A stretch of DNA of 64,000 nucleotides from Pontiella desulfatans (GTDB lineage: Bacteria > Verrucomicrobiota > Kiritimatiellia > Kiritimatiellales > Pontiellaceae): positions 434,001-498,000 of the forward strand of contig NZ_CAAHFG010000003.1 of assembly GCF_900890425.1 (NCBI RefSeq). The letters are read 5' to 3'. The translations under genes were made by a program, and so were the position numbers. Below are positions 50,425 through 59,575 of the stretch, in pieces. The notes beneath the pieces are model-generated. The model did no database searches, was not told the DNA's origin, and was given only the letters and a program-made list of their open reading frames with translations. Position 1 is the stretch's first letter. The number at the start of each line of letters is the position of its first letter.

Positions 50425-51381
50425 TTAAATTTCAAAGTCGTCGACTTCGCGGTAGGCCTGGATCAGGCGCTGCTCGCCTTCGGCGCCCGGGCGGCTGATG
50501 CCGTGCTCCATGCCGACAATGCCCTTGTAGCCTTTGTCGTAAAGGTGCTTGAAGACATTCTTGTAGTTGATCTCGCCGGTGGTGGGTTCCTTGCGGCCCG
50601 GAACATCGCCCACCTGGATGTAGGCGGTCTCGTCCCACGCGCGGTCGATGTTGTTGATCAGGTTGCCGATCTCGATCTGCTGGTGGTAGAGGTCGTTGAG
50701 GATCTTGCACGATGGGCTGCCGACGGCCTTGGCGATGGCGTAGGCCTGGGGGACGGTCTTCAGGAAGACGCCGGGATGGTTCATGTAGTTGAGCGGTTCC
50801 ATCACCATCACGAGTCCGTGGGGTTCCATCAGCTCGGAGCAGTATCTGAGGTTGTCGACCACATTGGCGAACTGGTAGTCGTAGTCGAGGTTCGGATTGT
50901 CGGCGCCCAGCACGATGGTGGTCCACTTGGCGTTGACGCGCTTGGCGGTTTCGATGGCTTGGTCGCACATTTTTTTCAACTCGGCGCGGACGGCCTTGGG
51001 ATCGGCATCCACTCCCTTGCCACGGTTCTTATCGCCCATAATGTTGGAGGTGAGCATGTAGGTGTTCATGCCGAAGCCCGTCACGAAAACGCCCATGGTC
51101 ATGCCGAGCGCGGCCAGCTTGTCGCCGATCCTCTGCTGGAGCTCGACCGGCTTGTTCATCATGCCGTTGTCTTCGATGCCCCGGAAGCCGTTGTCGTACA
51201 TGAACTGGATCTGGTCGAGCGGATCCTTCCCCGCACTATTCACAAAATGGCGGAAACCGGGGGCATACATTAGCTTGAACGGGGTGGCTGGGTTTTGTGC
51301 CGAAGCGGTAGTCGCCAGCCCGGCCGCTCCAACGGTGGCCAATGTGGTGGTTGTTGCTGCGAATGTCCTGCGGTTCATCAT
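50425..51381 (-). CDS. Tat-exported sugar phosphate isomerase/epimerase-like TIM barrel
   Basis: A 318-residue protein. MMNRRTFAATTTTLATVGAAG is a twin-arginine signal. The body is an AP-endonuclease-2 / hydroxypyruvate-isomerase-like TIM barrel: FKLMYAPGFRHFVNSAGKDP, FMYDNGFRGIEDNGMMN, VNAKWTTIVLGADNPNL, GLVMVMEPLNYMNHPGVFL (metal Glu), KILNDLYHQQIEIGNLI and YIQVGDVPGRKEPTTGEINY. It probably isomerises or epimerises keto sugars in the periplasm. First gene of the sugar-oxidation unit; its promoter must lie in 51382-51500. Confidence 0.88.
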   Translation of the reverse strand: MMNRRTFAATTTTLATVGAAGLATTASAQNPATPFKLMYAPGFRHFVNSAGKDPLDQIQFMYDNGFRGIEDNGMMNKPVELQQRIGDKLAALGMTMGVFVTGFGMNTYMLTSNIMGDKNRGKGVDADPKAVRAELKKMCDQAIETAKRVNAKWTTIVLGADNPNLDYDYQFANVVDNLRYCSELMEPHGLVMVMEPLNYMNHPGVFLKTVPQAYAIAKAVGSPSCKILNDLYHQQIEIGNLINNIDRAWDETAYIQVGDVPGRKEPTTGEINYKNVFKHLYDKGYKGIVGMEHGISRPGAEGEQRLIQAYREVDDFEI

Positions 51382-51534
51382 CTTCTCCCCTGGGTTGTTA
51401 GTCTATTCCCACTAAACGAAGCACAATTGCCCATAGTGGACATGCCCGAAAGGCCTGTTCTTGTAGAAACGGGGCAAATCCTTGTATGAAATCCGCATGC
51501 ATGCATCTTCAGCGGGCGGTTTCCGACGCTGCGC

Positions 51535-51565
51535 TTCGGTGTCATTTAATTTGAGGCAACTCGCT
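51535..51565 (+). repeat. 31-bp direct repeat, copy A
   Basis: The stretch TTCGGTGT-ATTTAATTTGAGG-CAACTCGCT occurs here and again at 61594-61624 with one difference in 31. Each copy lies about 80-125 bases before a + strand gene start, near the end of a gene-free stretch. GAAAGATCTCGACCGGTTTT follows this copy. Confidence 0.7.
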
Positions 51566-51647
51566 TGGGCGCGAGGGCGCGAGAAAGATCTCGACCGGTT
51601 TTCTGCCGGGGGCTACACTCCGCTTAGTTGATGAAAGGAGTATAGTG

Positions 51648-51989
51648 ATGAGTTTACTTCTGATTGTTCTGAAGGTTGTGGCGAGTCTGGCTTTTCTTGC
51701 GGCCGGCTCCGCCAAGTTGGCCAAGGCGAAAACCTTGGTTGAGCAGTTCCACGATTTCCGCTTGCCGATGGAGATTATGTATTTCATCGGGATTCTCGAA
51801 ATATTGGGTGCTGTTACGCTATGGTTCGATTTCCTAACGATCTGGGTCTTGTCGGCGCTCGCCTGCCTGATGCTGGGGGCGTTGAAGAGCCATTTTTTCG
51901 CCAAGCATCCTATTTCGAGGCTAATTCCCGCCGCCGCCCTGTTCGGCCTCTGTGTTTGGGCCGCGCTGTTGGAAAACTGGCTGTCTTAG
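51648..51989 (+). CDS. DoxX-like small membrane protein
   Basis: A 113-residue membrane protein from ATG 51648 behind AAAGGAG (51635-51641). Four hydrophobic segments (LLLIVLKVVASLAFLAAGSA, IMYFIGILEILGAVTLWFDF, TIWVLSALACLMLGAL, LIPAAALFGLCVWAALLENW) and the AGSAKLA and HDFRLP motifs match DoxX-like/DUF4260-type proteins. The family is linked to redox or quinone functions, with no clear reaction. Monocistronic, with the 31-bp repeat upstream. Confidence 0.8.
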   Translation: MSLLLIVLKVVASLAFLAAGSAKLAKAKTLVEQFHDFRLPMEIMYFIGILEILGAVTLWFDFLTIWVLSALACLMLGALKSHFFAKHPISRLIPAAALFGLCVWAALLENWLS

Positions 51990-52183
51990 GCATCCAGGAG
52001 CCCATCCTGCGCGGTTTGCCCGGCTGGATTGCGCGGGGTGGTTGAAATGGATGGAACCTCTTTACTTTGCCTTCCGATTCCTTATGATGCCACCATCCAA
52101 CGAAAGGTCGGGCAATGAATAGACAGTACGCACGGTTCATCGATATGGCGCCCGCGGATGCCCCCGGCACCCGCTAACGGTTC

Positions 52184-52711
52184 ATGGGACGCAGGCGCAG
52201 ACGGCGGAAGCCGGGAAAATGGACGGTCATCCTCCTCGTGGGGGTTGCCGTGTGGTTTGTGCTCGAGGGGCGCTTCTATTTCCCAAAATACATACGCCCG
52301 CCCGGGGATGCCGAACCCGTGGTGGTTGAACTGGACACCACGTCGTATTGCCATTGCCGAAAATGCTGCAGCTATAAATGGCTCGCATTCATTCCCTATC
52401 AAAAAACGGGGACTTTCAGTGGCCGCATAAAAAAGATCGGCGTTACCTCGTCCGGGGCAACGGTGCGCCCCGGTTCCATTGCCGCCGATATCTCGATCTA
52501 TCCCTATGGCACCATCATGCACGTTCCCGGCTACGGTTATGGGCGCGTCGAAGACACCGGTGGCGCGATCAAGGGGCGGCATATCGACCTCTACCGCCCG
52601 AACCACTGGTTCGCCCGGTCGTGGGGGGTGAAAAAACTCAAGGTCAAGGTTTGGTTGCCGCCCAAGGAAGATCCGCCGCAGCAAGAGGCGCCTGCCAATG
52701 TGGGTTCGTGA
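52184..52711 (+). CDS. Membrane-anchored 3D-domain protein
   Basis: A 175-residue protein with a basic N-terminus (MGRRRRRRKPGKW), one membrane segment (TVILLVGVAVWFVLEG) and a double-psi beta-barrel domain of the 3D type: ELDTTSYCHCRKCCSYKWL, GSIAADISIYPYGTIMHVPG and GYGRVEDTGGAIKGRHIDLY, with the conserved aspartates in ADISIYP, VEDTGG and HIDLY. The domain is found in MltA-type lytic transglycosylases and sporulation or stress cell-wall proteins. Likely periplasmic and acting on, or binding, peptidoglycan. The CxC-x-x-CC cluster is a family feature of this subgroup. Confidence 0.82.
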   Translation: MGRRRRRRKPGKWTVILLVGVAVWFVLEGRFYFPKYIRPPGDAEPVVVELDTTSYCHCRKCCSYKWLAFIPYQKTGTFSGRIKKIGVTSSGATVRPGSIAADISIYPYGTIMHVPGYGYGRVEDTGGAIKGRHIDLYRPNHWFARSWGVKKLKVKVWLPPKEDPPQQEAPANVGS

Positions 52712-52777
52712 TCCATTTCTGTTGCCTGGGAAGCGCTAATGTCTTATAAGCTTTTAAACTTTAAATGGAGGTATGCA

Positions 52778-53389
52778 ATGAAAGGTATGGTTAAAGGTCT
52801 CGTTTGTATTGCGGTTCTGGCGTCGGTGGCGGTCGTGGAAGCCCAGACGAAGTTTCCGCTCAGGGTGGATATCGATGTCTCCGCAAAGTCATCCCGGAAA
52901 AGTATCGGGGCCGGCATGGACGGCGAAGCCAAGACCGAGCAGGTCCAGGTACGCGTCAAGGTCCGCAAGTCCAGCTCCCAACCGTGGGACAATCCGGTTA
53001 GCGCGGAACTCTATGTGATCGGCAAGCAGATCCATACCGGCTACTACGGCATCATCGACGTCCAGAAGGGCGAGTTCAAGTTTTCCAAGGAAAACGACAA
53101 CACCTTCGAATACACCAGTCCGATGTACACCCTCGGCCGCACCAGCGGAAACATTAACGTGGGCGGTTCCTACGAGACCTATCTCGTGGTCATCTCCGAC
53201 CACAACGGGGAAGTCATCGATACCCGCTCCGGTCGCCACATCAAGGACAAGGGCATTGAATTCATCCGCAAGCTCGGCAAAAAGACCCTGTTTGACCGCG
53301 ATGGCAATGTGATTGGCGAACTCGAAAATCCCGGCAAAGCCTTCAAGAAGGCCATCCCGAGTGCCACCGATCCGGGCAACGAATACTAG
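52778..53389 (+). CDS. Secreted hypothetical protein
   Basis: A 203-residue protein from ATG 52778 with TGGAGG upstream; the open frame begins earlier at 52739. Signal peptide MVKGLVCIAVLASVAVVEAQ. The mature part is beta-rich: FPLRVDIDVSAKSSRKSIG, QVQVRVKVRKSSSQPWDNPV, AELYVIGKQIHTGYYGIIDV, NTFEYTSPMYTLGRTSG, GGSYETYLVVISDHNGEVID. No family recognised; it looks like a periplasmic or surface immunoglobulin-like protein. Ends before a terminator. Same strand as, and about 66 bases after, the 3D-domain gene. Confidence 0.65.
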   Translation: MKGMVKGLVCIAVLASVAVVEAQTKFPLRVDIDVSAKSSRKSIGAGMDGEAKTEQVQVRVKVRKSSSQPWDNPVSAELYVIGKQIHTGYYGIIDVQKGEFKFSKENDNTFEYTSPMYTLGRTSGNINVGGSYETYLVVISDHNGEVIDTRSGRHIKDKGIEFIRKLGKKTLFDRDGNVIGELENPGKAFKKAIPSATDPGNEY

Positions 53390-53409
53390 GCTGGAATCTT
53401 TTCTGGTGC

Positions 53410-53443
53410 AAAGCGGCTCCGATTGCGGGTCGCTTTTTTTTTT
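53410..53443 (+). terminator. Intrinsic terminator
   Basis: AAAGCG (53410-53415) pairs with CGCTTT (53431-53436) across a 15-base partly paired loop, then runs into T's (ten in all). It ends the secreted-protein transcript and separates it from the ABC-F operon. Confidence 0.8.
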
Positions 53444-53559
53444 ACCCTCCCCGAAAAGCACCGTGGCCCCCCTATTGGCCGGCGCGCCAAAAATACCTGA
53501 AAAGCAGGCTCCAATCCGCCATCGCTTTGCGGTAGGTTTTCCGGTCTTTGGGGAAACGC

Positions 53560-55476
53560 ATGATCGATTTCATACAGGTAAGCAAGCAGTTCGGCACGCA
53601 GGACGTGCTGAAGTCGGTGACGTTCCGGATCAACGCCGGCGAGCGTATTGGCATCGTCGGCCCCAACGGCGCGGGCAAGTCGACCATCTTCGGGTTGATC
53701 GGCCACGACATCGAGGCCGACAAGGGCGAGATTGTCATTCCGAAGCACACCCGGATCGGCTACCTCCACCAGCAACTCAATCCGCACGCGGTCGATCTCA
53801 ACCTGCTCGACTATACCGAGGATTCCATTCCCGAGCTCAAGACCATCCCCGTCCGGATCCACGAGCTGGAAGCGAAGATGGAAACCTTCGGGCCCGAAGA
53901 AAAAGAGCGGGCGCTCAAGCAGATCGGCAACCTGCAGCACGACTACGAACATCTGGGCGGCTACGAAATGCGCGCCCGGGCCGAAGCCGCCCTCTGCGGC
54001 CTCGGCTTCCACGTCGAGGAATTCGCCAAGCCCTTCGCTTCGTTTTCCGGCGGATGGCAGATGCGTGCCGAGCTCGCGCGCACCCTGATTGCCAGTCCCG
54101 ACCTGCTGATGCTCGACGAACCCTCCAACTTCCTCGACCTCCCGGCGGTGGAATGGTTGCAGAAGTTCCTGCGCGCCTACGAAGGCACCATGCTGCTCAT
54201 CTCCCACGACCGCTACCTGCTCCGCTCCCTCGCCACCGTAACGATCGAAATCGCAGGCGGAAACGCCACCCGCTACCAAGGCGGCTACGACTACTATCTC
54301 AAAGAACGCGAAGACCGGATCCACCACCAGCTCGCCGCCAAGAAAAACCAGGATCGCGAGATCGAGCAGATTGAAAGCTTCATCCGCCGCTTCCGCGCCA
54401 AAAGCACCAAGGCCACCCAGGTGCAGAGCCGCATCAAGCAGCTCGAAAAAATGGAACGCATCGATGCGCCCGCCACCCTGGCCAACCACTCCAAAATCCG
54501 GATCGGCGAGCCGCCGCATAGCGGGCACGAAATCATCCGCCTCGAAAAGGCCGGACTCACCTACGACCGGCAACGCTGGATCTTCCGGGATCTGGACCTC
54601 AATATCAACCGCGGCGAAAAGGTGGGGTTTGTGGGCTACAACGGCATGGGGAAAACCACACTGCTCCGCTCGTTGGCCGGCGCGCTGCAACTGAGCGCGG
54701 GCAAGCGCGTGCTGGGGCATAAGGTGGTGGTCGGCTACCAAAGCCAGGACTTCGCCGAAACCATGCCGCCGGAAAAAAGCGTCTTCCACATCGTCAAGGA
54801 GGGAAACCCCGCCGCGTCCGAGTCCGATGTCCGGAAACTGCTGGGCGGTTTTGGCTTCAGCGGAGATTCGGTCGAGAAAAAGTGCGAGGTGCTCAGTGGC
54901 GGCGAAAAGATCCGCCTTGCCTTTGCGCGTCTCTTCATCGATCCGCCCAACTTTCTGCTGCTCGACGAGCCGACCACCCATCTCGATGTCAACGGGCGCG
55001 AGGCGCTCGAATCGGCGCTCAAGGCCTACAAGGGGGCGCTCTGCGTCGTTAGCCACGATGTCACCTTCGTCCGCAACATTGCCGGCCATATTGTTGCGAT
55101 CGATGATACGGGCGTCTCCCGCTTCCCGGGAGGGTACGACTACTATCTCGAGAAAGTCGAACAGCGTACCGCCGGTGGCCAGCAGTCACCTGGAGGGGCG
55201 GCGGCCTCGCCGACCCCTGCAACCGCAAAGCCCGCCGCCAAGGGCAAAGACGCGCGCAAAATCCGCGCCCAACAACGCGAGGCCGAAAAGGCGCTGAAGA
55301 AAATCGAGAACAAGATTGAAAAGCTTACCGATGAGCAGACCGCCCTCTCCGAGGAAATGATGTCCCGTCGCGATGCTGACTTCGCAGCCATCAACACCCG
55401 CCTCGCCGCAATCCAGAAGGAAATCCAAACCCTGGAATCCCAATGGGAGCAAACCGCCGAGGAGTTGGAAGGATGA
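53560..55476 (+). CDS. ABC-F family ATPase (Uup/YheS-like)
   Basis: A 638-residue protein from ATG 53560 (TGGGGA upstream). Two ABC domains: [56 protein letters not shown] in the first; [56 protein letters not shown] in the second. The linker ([20 protein letters not shown]) is the P-site motif. A C-terminal coiled coil (about 565-638, [20 protein letters not shown]) is of the Uup/YheS type. A translation factor of the ribosomal E site. It starts a tightly packed operon with ychJ and hrpB (ATGA overlap). Confidence 0.9.
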   Translation: MIDFIQVSKQFGTQDVLKSVTFRINAGERIGIVGPNGAGKSTIFGLIGHDIEADKGEIVIPKHTRIGYLHQQLNPHAVDLNLLDYTEDSIPELKTIPVRIHELEAKMETFGPEEKERALKQIGNLQHDYEHLGGYEMRARAEAALCGLGFHVEEFAKPFASFSGGWQMRAELARTLIASPDLLMLDEPSNFLDLPAVEWLQKFLRAYEGTMLLISHDRYLLRSLATVTIEIAGGNATRYQGGYDYYLKEREDRIHHQLAAKKNQDREIEQIESFIRRFRAKSTKATQVQSRIKQLEKMERIDAPATLANHSKIRIGEPPHSGHEIIRLEKAGLTYDRQRWIFRDLDLNINRGEKVGFVGYNGMGKTTLLRSLAGALQLSAGKRVLGHKVVVGYQSQDFAETMPPEKSVFHIVKEGNPAASESDVRKLLGGFGFSGDSVEKKCEVLSGGEKIRLAFARLFIDPPNFLLLDEPTTHLDVNGREALESALKAYKGALCVVSHDVTFVRNIAGHIVAIDDTGVSRFPGGYDYYLEKVEQRTAGGQQSPGGAAASPTPATAKPAAKGKDARKIRAQQREAEKALKKIENKIEKLTDEQTALSEEMMSRRDADFAAINTRLAAIQKEIQTLESQWEQTAEELEG

Positions 55477-55844
55477 TTTGCCCCTGTGGAAGCGGTATCT
55501 TGTTCGATGGGTGTTGCGGAGCAATCCTTGCCGGAAAACGCAAAGCCGGAACCGCCGAGCAACTGATGCGCTCGCGTTATACAGCCTATGTGGTCAAGGA
55601 TGTCGATTACCTGGTGCGAACCACGCACCCATCCACCCGCACACCGTCCTTGGCCAACTCCATCCGCCTTTGGATGGAGCAGGTCGAATGGCTTCGCCTC
55701 CACGTGTTGTTCTCCGGCGACGACACCGTGGAATTCATCGCCGAATACATTTCCGATGGCAAACCCGGGCAGCACCACGAACGCTCTGCCTTCAAAAAGG
55801 AAAAGGGTGAGTGGTTCTACGTAGGCGATGAGCATGAATCCTAA
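55473..55844 (+). CDS. ychJ: YchJ family protein (SEC-C motif)
   Basis: A 123-residue protein starting at ATG 55473 that overlaps the ABC-F stop as ATGA. The N-terminal [19 protein letters not shown] is the SEC-C-type zinc-binding sequence. MRSRYTAYVVKDVDYLVRTT, then WMEQVEWLRLHVLF and HERSAFKKEKGEWFYVGDE, complete the UPF0225/YchJ pattern. Function is not firmly known; the zinc site suggests a link to secretion or RNA-associated complexes. Its end overlaps the hrpB start by 17 bases, so the three genes form one transcript. Confidence 0.9.
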   Translation: MICPCGSGILFDGCCGAILAGKRKAGTAEQLMRSRYTAYVVKDVDYLVRTTHPSTRTPSLANSIRLWMEQVEWLRLHVLFSGDDTVEFIAEYISDGKPGQHHERSAFKKEKGEWFYVGDEHES

Positions 55845-58365
55845 AAAGCTACCCATCTATGAACTCCGTGTTGAATTATCGGATGCGCTGAAGGCCGGAA
55901 ACCGCATCATCATCGAGGCGCCGACGGGGTCGGGGAAATCGACCCAGGTGCCGCAGATCGTGCTCGACTGCGGCAACGCCGGCCCGGGTGAGGTGGTGGT
56001 GCTGCAGCCCCGGCGGTTGGCGGCGCGGCTGTTGGCCAAGCGCGTGGCGTTCGAGCGCAACGAACCGCTGGGCGGGGAGGTGGGCTACCAGGTGCGCATG
56101 GAGAAACATGTTTCCGCCAAGACCCAGATCCGCTATGTGACCGAAGGCATCTTGCTGCGCCAGTTCCTTTCCGATCCGCAACTGCGCGGGGTTTCGACGA
56201 TTGTTTTCGATGAGTTCCACGAGCGGCATATCTATGGCGACATCACACTCGCTCGCGCCCTGCGTTTGCAGAAGACCCGACCCGACCTGAAAATCATCGT
56301 CATGTCGGCAACGCTCGATGCCGGGCCGTTGCGCGAATACCTTGCCCCCTGCAGGGAGCTCAAAAGCGAAGGCCGCATGTTTCCGGTCGAGATCTGTTAT
56401 GCCAAGAAGCGCATCGACTTCCGCCATCACCCGATGTGGGAGGCCGCCGCCGATGCCTTTGAGCAGGCGATTGAGTCCGGTGCGGAGGGCGATGTGCTGG
56501 TCTTCATGCCGGGCGGCTACGAAATCTCCCGCACGGTCGAGGCGATCCGCGGCCGAAGGTGCGCACGCGGCTTTGCCGTGTTGCCGCTGCACGGCGAGCT
56601 CTCTGCCCACGACCAGGACGCGGCCGTGGGGGAGTGCGACCGGCGCAAGGTGGTTGTGGCCACCAATGTGGCGGAGACCTCGATCACCATCGACGGCATC
56701 CGCATCGTGATCGATGCCGGCTTCGCGCGCATCGCGCGCTACGATCCCAACCGTGGCATCGATACGCTGCTGGTCGAGCGCATCAGCCGGGCCTCGGCCG
56801 ACCAGCGGACGGGGCGCGCCGGGCGTACCGCGCCGGGAACCTGCCACCGCCTCTGGACGGAGCAGGAGCACGTTGCCCGGCCGATGCAGGAGCTGCCGGA
56901 AATCCTGCGCCACGATCTGGCGGAGGTGGTGCTGACGCTCAAGGCGGGGGGCATCGACGATGTGGAAAATTTTGAGTGGCTGGAACCGCCCGATCCAAAA
57001 TCGCTGGCGCGTACGCTGGCGTTGCTGGCCGATTTGGGGGCGATCGACCACGCCGGCAGGCTGACGGCCGTCGGCCAAAAAATGGTTTCGTTCCCGATGC
57101 ACCCCCGCTACGCCCGCATGCTGCTCGCGGGGCAGGAATATGGGTGCGTCCGCCAGGCGTGCCTGATTGCCGCGCTGACGCAGGGACGTTCGATTCTGGA
57201 GCGCAACAAGGGGGCGGAAACGCGCGGGACCCGCGACGAAGTGCTGGGCGAAGACGACGTGTCGGATTTCCAACGGCTGATGCGCGCGTGGAGTTTTGCC
57301 GATCAAAACCAGTACAGGGTCGATGCCTGCCGTCGGTTGGGTGTGCATGCCGGGGCGGCGCGCCTGGTGAAGCCGCTCTATCAGCGTTTCATGAAAATTG
57401 CCGAACAAGAGGGGTTGGATATCAATGCCCGGGCACCTCTCGATGAAGATCTGCAGAAGTGCATCCTGCTGTCGTTCTCCGACCAGGTGGCCAAACGGCG
57501 CGACCGGGGTACGCTGCATTGCGCGGTGGTGCATGGGCGTGCCGGCGACCTCGACCGCGATACGGTGGTGCGCGACGCGGAGCTCGTGGTGGCGGCGGAA
57601 ATCCGCGAAATTGAAGGCCGCGGTTTGAACGTGCGGCTCAACCTGTGCACGGCCATTTCCGAAGCGTGGCTCGATGAGCTTTTCCCGGAGGATATCGAGG
57701 AAAAGACCGAAGCGGTTTTCGATCCGGTGTTGAAGCGCGTGGTTTCCAAAGAGTGCAAATTGTTCCGCGGCCTGGAGCTGCAGGCCAGCATGAAGCAGGC
57801 GGTCGATCCGCAACAGGCGGCGGAAATCATCGCCGAGGAGGTGTTGGCCGGTCGGCTCGAACTCTATAAGTGGGATGAGGCGGTCGAAACGTGGATTGCG
57901 CGTGTCAACTGTTTGGCGGAGGGCTGTCCCGACTATGGCATTCCGGCCATCGATGAAGAGGCGCGGCGCGCGATGGTGCAGGAAATCTGCCTCGGGGCCG
58001 TCTGCAAACGCGACCTGAAAGACCGGCCGGTATGGAAGGTGGTCAAGTCGTGGCTATCGGCGGCGCAGCTCGACCTGATCGATAAGCAGGTGCCGGAACG
58101 GATCAAGTTGCCGAGCGGCCTCAACGCGAGAGTGCGCTACGAGGCCGGGCAACCGCCGGTGCTCTCGGCCTCGATCCAGAAACTCTACGATCTCAATGAA
58201 ACGCCAAGGATCGGTTTCGGCCAGATTCCTGTGGTGGTTGAAGCACTCGCCCCGAACCAGCGTCCGCAGCAAAAAACCCAGGATATGAAGTCGTTCTGGG
58301 AAAACGCCTATCCGATGCTGAAAAAGGAATTGAAGGGCCGATATCCCAAGCACGAATGGAGATAG
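55828..58365 (+). CDS. hrpB: ATP-dependent DEAH-box helicase HrpB
   Basis: An 845-residue protein of the HrpB length. Walker A APTGSGKSTQ, Walker B/DEAH-like DEFHERHIYGD, motif III SATLDAG, motif V VVVATNVAETSITIDGI and motif VI QRTGRAGRTAPG are all present. Beyond the helicase core lie the HA2/winged-helix region (FEWLEPPDPKSLARTLALLA) and the HrpB C-terminal domain (residues about 590-845). HrpB is a DEAH-type RNA or DNA helicase of uncertain physiology. Start options are ATG 55828 or 55834. It is the last gene of the operon and converges on the RAYT gene one base away. Confidence 0.93.
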   Translation: MSMNPKKLPIYELRVELSDALKAGNRIIIEAPTGSGKSTQVPQIVLDCGNAGPGEVVVLQPRRLAARLLAKRVAFERNEPLGGEVGYQVRMEKHVSAKTQIRYVTEGILLRQFLSDPQLRGVSTIVFDEFHERHIYGDITLARALRLQKTRPDLKIIVMSATLDAGPLREYLAPCRELKSEGRMFPVEICYAKKRIDFRHHPMWEAAADAFEQAIESGAEGDVLVFMPGGYEISRTVEAIRGRRCARGFAVLPLHGELSAHDQDAAVGECDRRKVVVATNVAETSITIDGIRIVIDAGFARIARYDPNRGIDTLLVERISRASADQRTGRAGRTAPGTCHRLWTEQEHVARPMQELPEILRHDLAEVVLTLKAGGIDDVENFEWLEPPDPKSLARTLALLADLGAIDHAGRLTAVGQKMVSFPMHPRYARMLLAGQEYGCVRQACLIAALTQGRSILERNKGAETRGTRDEVLGEDDVSDFQRLMRAWSFADQNQYRVDACRRLGVHAGAARLVKPLYQRFMKIAEQEGLDINARAPLDEDLQKCILLSFSDQVAKRRDRGTLHCAVVHGRAGDLDRDTVVRDAELVVAAEIREIEGRGLNVRLNLCTAISEAWLDELFPEDIEEKTEAVFDPVLKRVVSKECKLFRGLELQASMKQAVDPQQAAEIIAEEVLAGRLELYKWDEAVETWIARVNCLAEGCPDYGIPAIDEEARRAMVQEICLGAVCKRDLKDRPVWKVVKSWLSAAQLDLIDKQVPERIKLPSGLNARVRYEAGQPPVLSASIQKLYDLNETPRIGFGQIPVVVEALAPNQRPQQKTQDMKSFWENAYPMLKKELKGRYPKHEWR

Positions 58366-58366
58366 T

Positions 58367-59377
58367 TTATCCGGGAGCCGGCGGGGCGATACCTTCCAGG
58401 CGCAAGTCCCGCAGGTTGAAGAGGTCGAGTAGGCCTCCTCCGCGGATTTTCCGGGCCCCGTTCTTTCTGCGTTCGCTGAAAAGGCTTCGGTTCTGCTCGA
58501 ATACTTCCTCGATGAACATCCGGCTGCCCAGGGCCACGCCGTCATTGAAATAGCGCACCCGGCAATGCATGAGTTCGAAGAGACCCAGCTCTCCCTTGTT
58601 TTCGAGAACCTGCCGAACTTTATCCGGTTCAAATCCCTGGCGGCTCCCCGCTTCTTCGCCCGTGCAGAACAGCTGTATCCGGTATTGGGCCGCGATTTTA
58701 CGCCAGCTGGCTTCTTGCCCGTGCAGGAAAAGGATGCGTTCAATGCCCGTGCGTGCCGCAGTGCCTCCGGCCACGGCCTCCGCATAGCCGCAAAAACGGT
58801 ATTCGCGAGGATCGTCAACGAGCCCGGCCCGTACGGGATTGAGTTCAATGTAGGTGGCCATGGTGGCGATGGCATGGTCCGAGTCTTCCACGAGAACGCT
58901 TTTGAAGCGTTCCTCCCAAAGGGTTCCTTTGCGGTTGTATTTACGGTTGTACCATTTCGAAAACCGCTCTTTGAGCTCCTTCACAAAGATCGAAAGATCG
59001 CCCATGCGCGAGGTGTATTTCATTCGCCATTCATCCAGCCATGAGGTGTCGCCTGTCTCCTTCGCATGGAGTGAAGCCCGTTCATATGCTTGAATAACAA
59101 CACTTGCCCGCTGTTTGGAATAGAAGGCCTGGATGCGATCGATAAGTTCATCATCTTCAAGCTCAACAACCGTAGGCACCTCGGCCAGAATATGCCAGTG
59201 ATTCGACATGATGCAATAGGTGAGCACGCGCACCCCGGTAAATTCCCCAAGCTTCCACATGGTTCTCCTGAAGAATTCCTTTTCCTCATCGCCCATGATG
59301 TAGTCTCGGTTCACGACACGGGACATGACGTGGTAATAGTTGGTTTCACGTTTTCCAAGTATGCGCGGTTTCCTCAT
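58367..59377 (-). CDS. rayT: REP-associated tyrosine transposase (RAYT), Y1 family
   Basis: A 336-residue protein from ATG ending at 59377. Y1-transposase signs: NYYHVMSRVVNRDYIMGDEE, VLTYCIMSNHWHILAEVP with the HxH metal-binding NHWHI, and FVKELKERFSKWYNRKYNRK then GTLWEERFKSVLVED, holding the candidate catalytic Tyr (WYN). NPVRAGLVDDPREYRFCGYA follows the family. The C-terminal 120 residues are an extra domain of unknown role. Such proteins are single-copy, chromosomal and act on REP hairpins with GTAG/GGAG tetranucleotides; hairpins of that design are scattered through this window. There are no terminal repeats of an insertion sequence around it. Confidence 0.85.
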   Translation of the reverse strand: MRKPRILGKRETNYYHVMSRVVNRDYIMGDEEKEFFRRTMWKLGEFTGVRVLTYCIMSNHWHILAEVPTVVELEDDELIDRIQAFYSKQRASVVIQAYERASLHAKETGDTSWLDEWRMKYTSRMGDLSIFVKELKERFSKWYNRKYNRKGTLWEERFKSVLVEDSDHAIATMATYIELNPVRAGLVDDPREYRFCGYAEAVAGGTAARTGIERILFLHGQEASWRKIAAQYRIQLFCTGEEAGSRQGFEPDKVRQVLENKGELGLFELMHCRVRYFNDGVALGSRMFIEEVFEQNRSLFSERRKNGARKIRGGGLLDLFNLRDLRLEGIAPPAPG

Positions 59378-59575
59378 GGGCAAAATCCATACCACGATGT
59401 GCGAAGTGCAGTCAAACTATTAAACTATTATGTGCCTGTCACTATATATGCTATATATGGATGATGCGTCGAATGTACAAGTCCGGGCGCGGTACCTACA
59501 ACAATTGGGGTGGATAATGGGTGGAAATGGCGAGGGGGGTGATGTTTATTACCTATCGTTTTAACAACGAGGTTT

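Noticed and set aside
53386-55089. A 567-codon ORF on the - strand opposite the ABC-F gene
   Set aside because: Shadow of the + strand gene, which has both ABC signatures. No ribosome site or domain on the opposite strand.
55876-57813. A 645-codon ORF on the - strand inside hrpB
   Set aside because: The + strand encodes all helicase motifs; the reverse product is Arg/His/Gln-rich without domains, as expected of a shadow.
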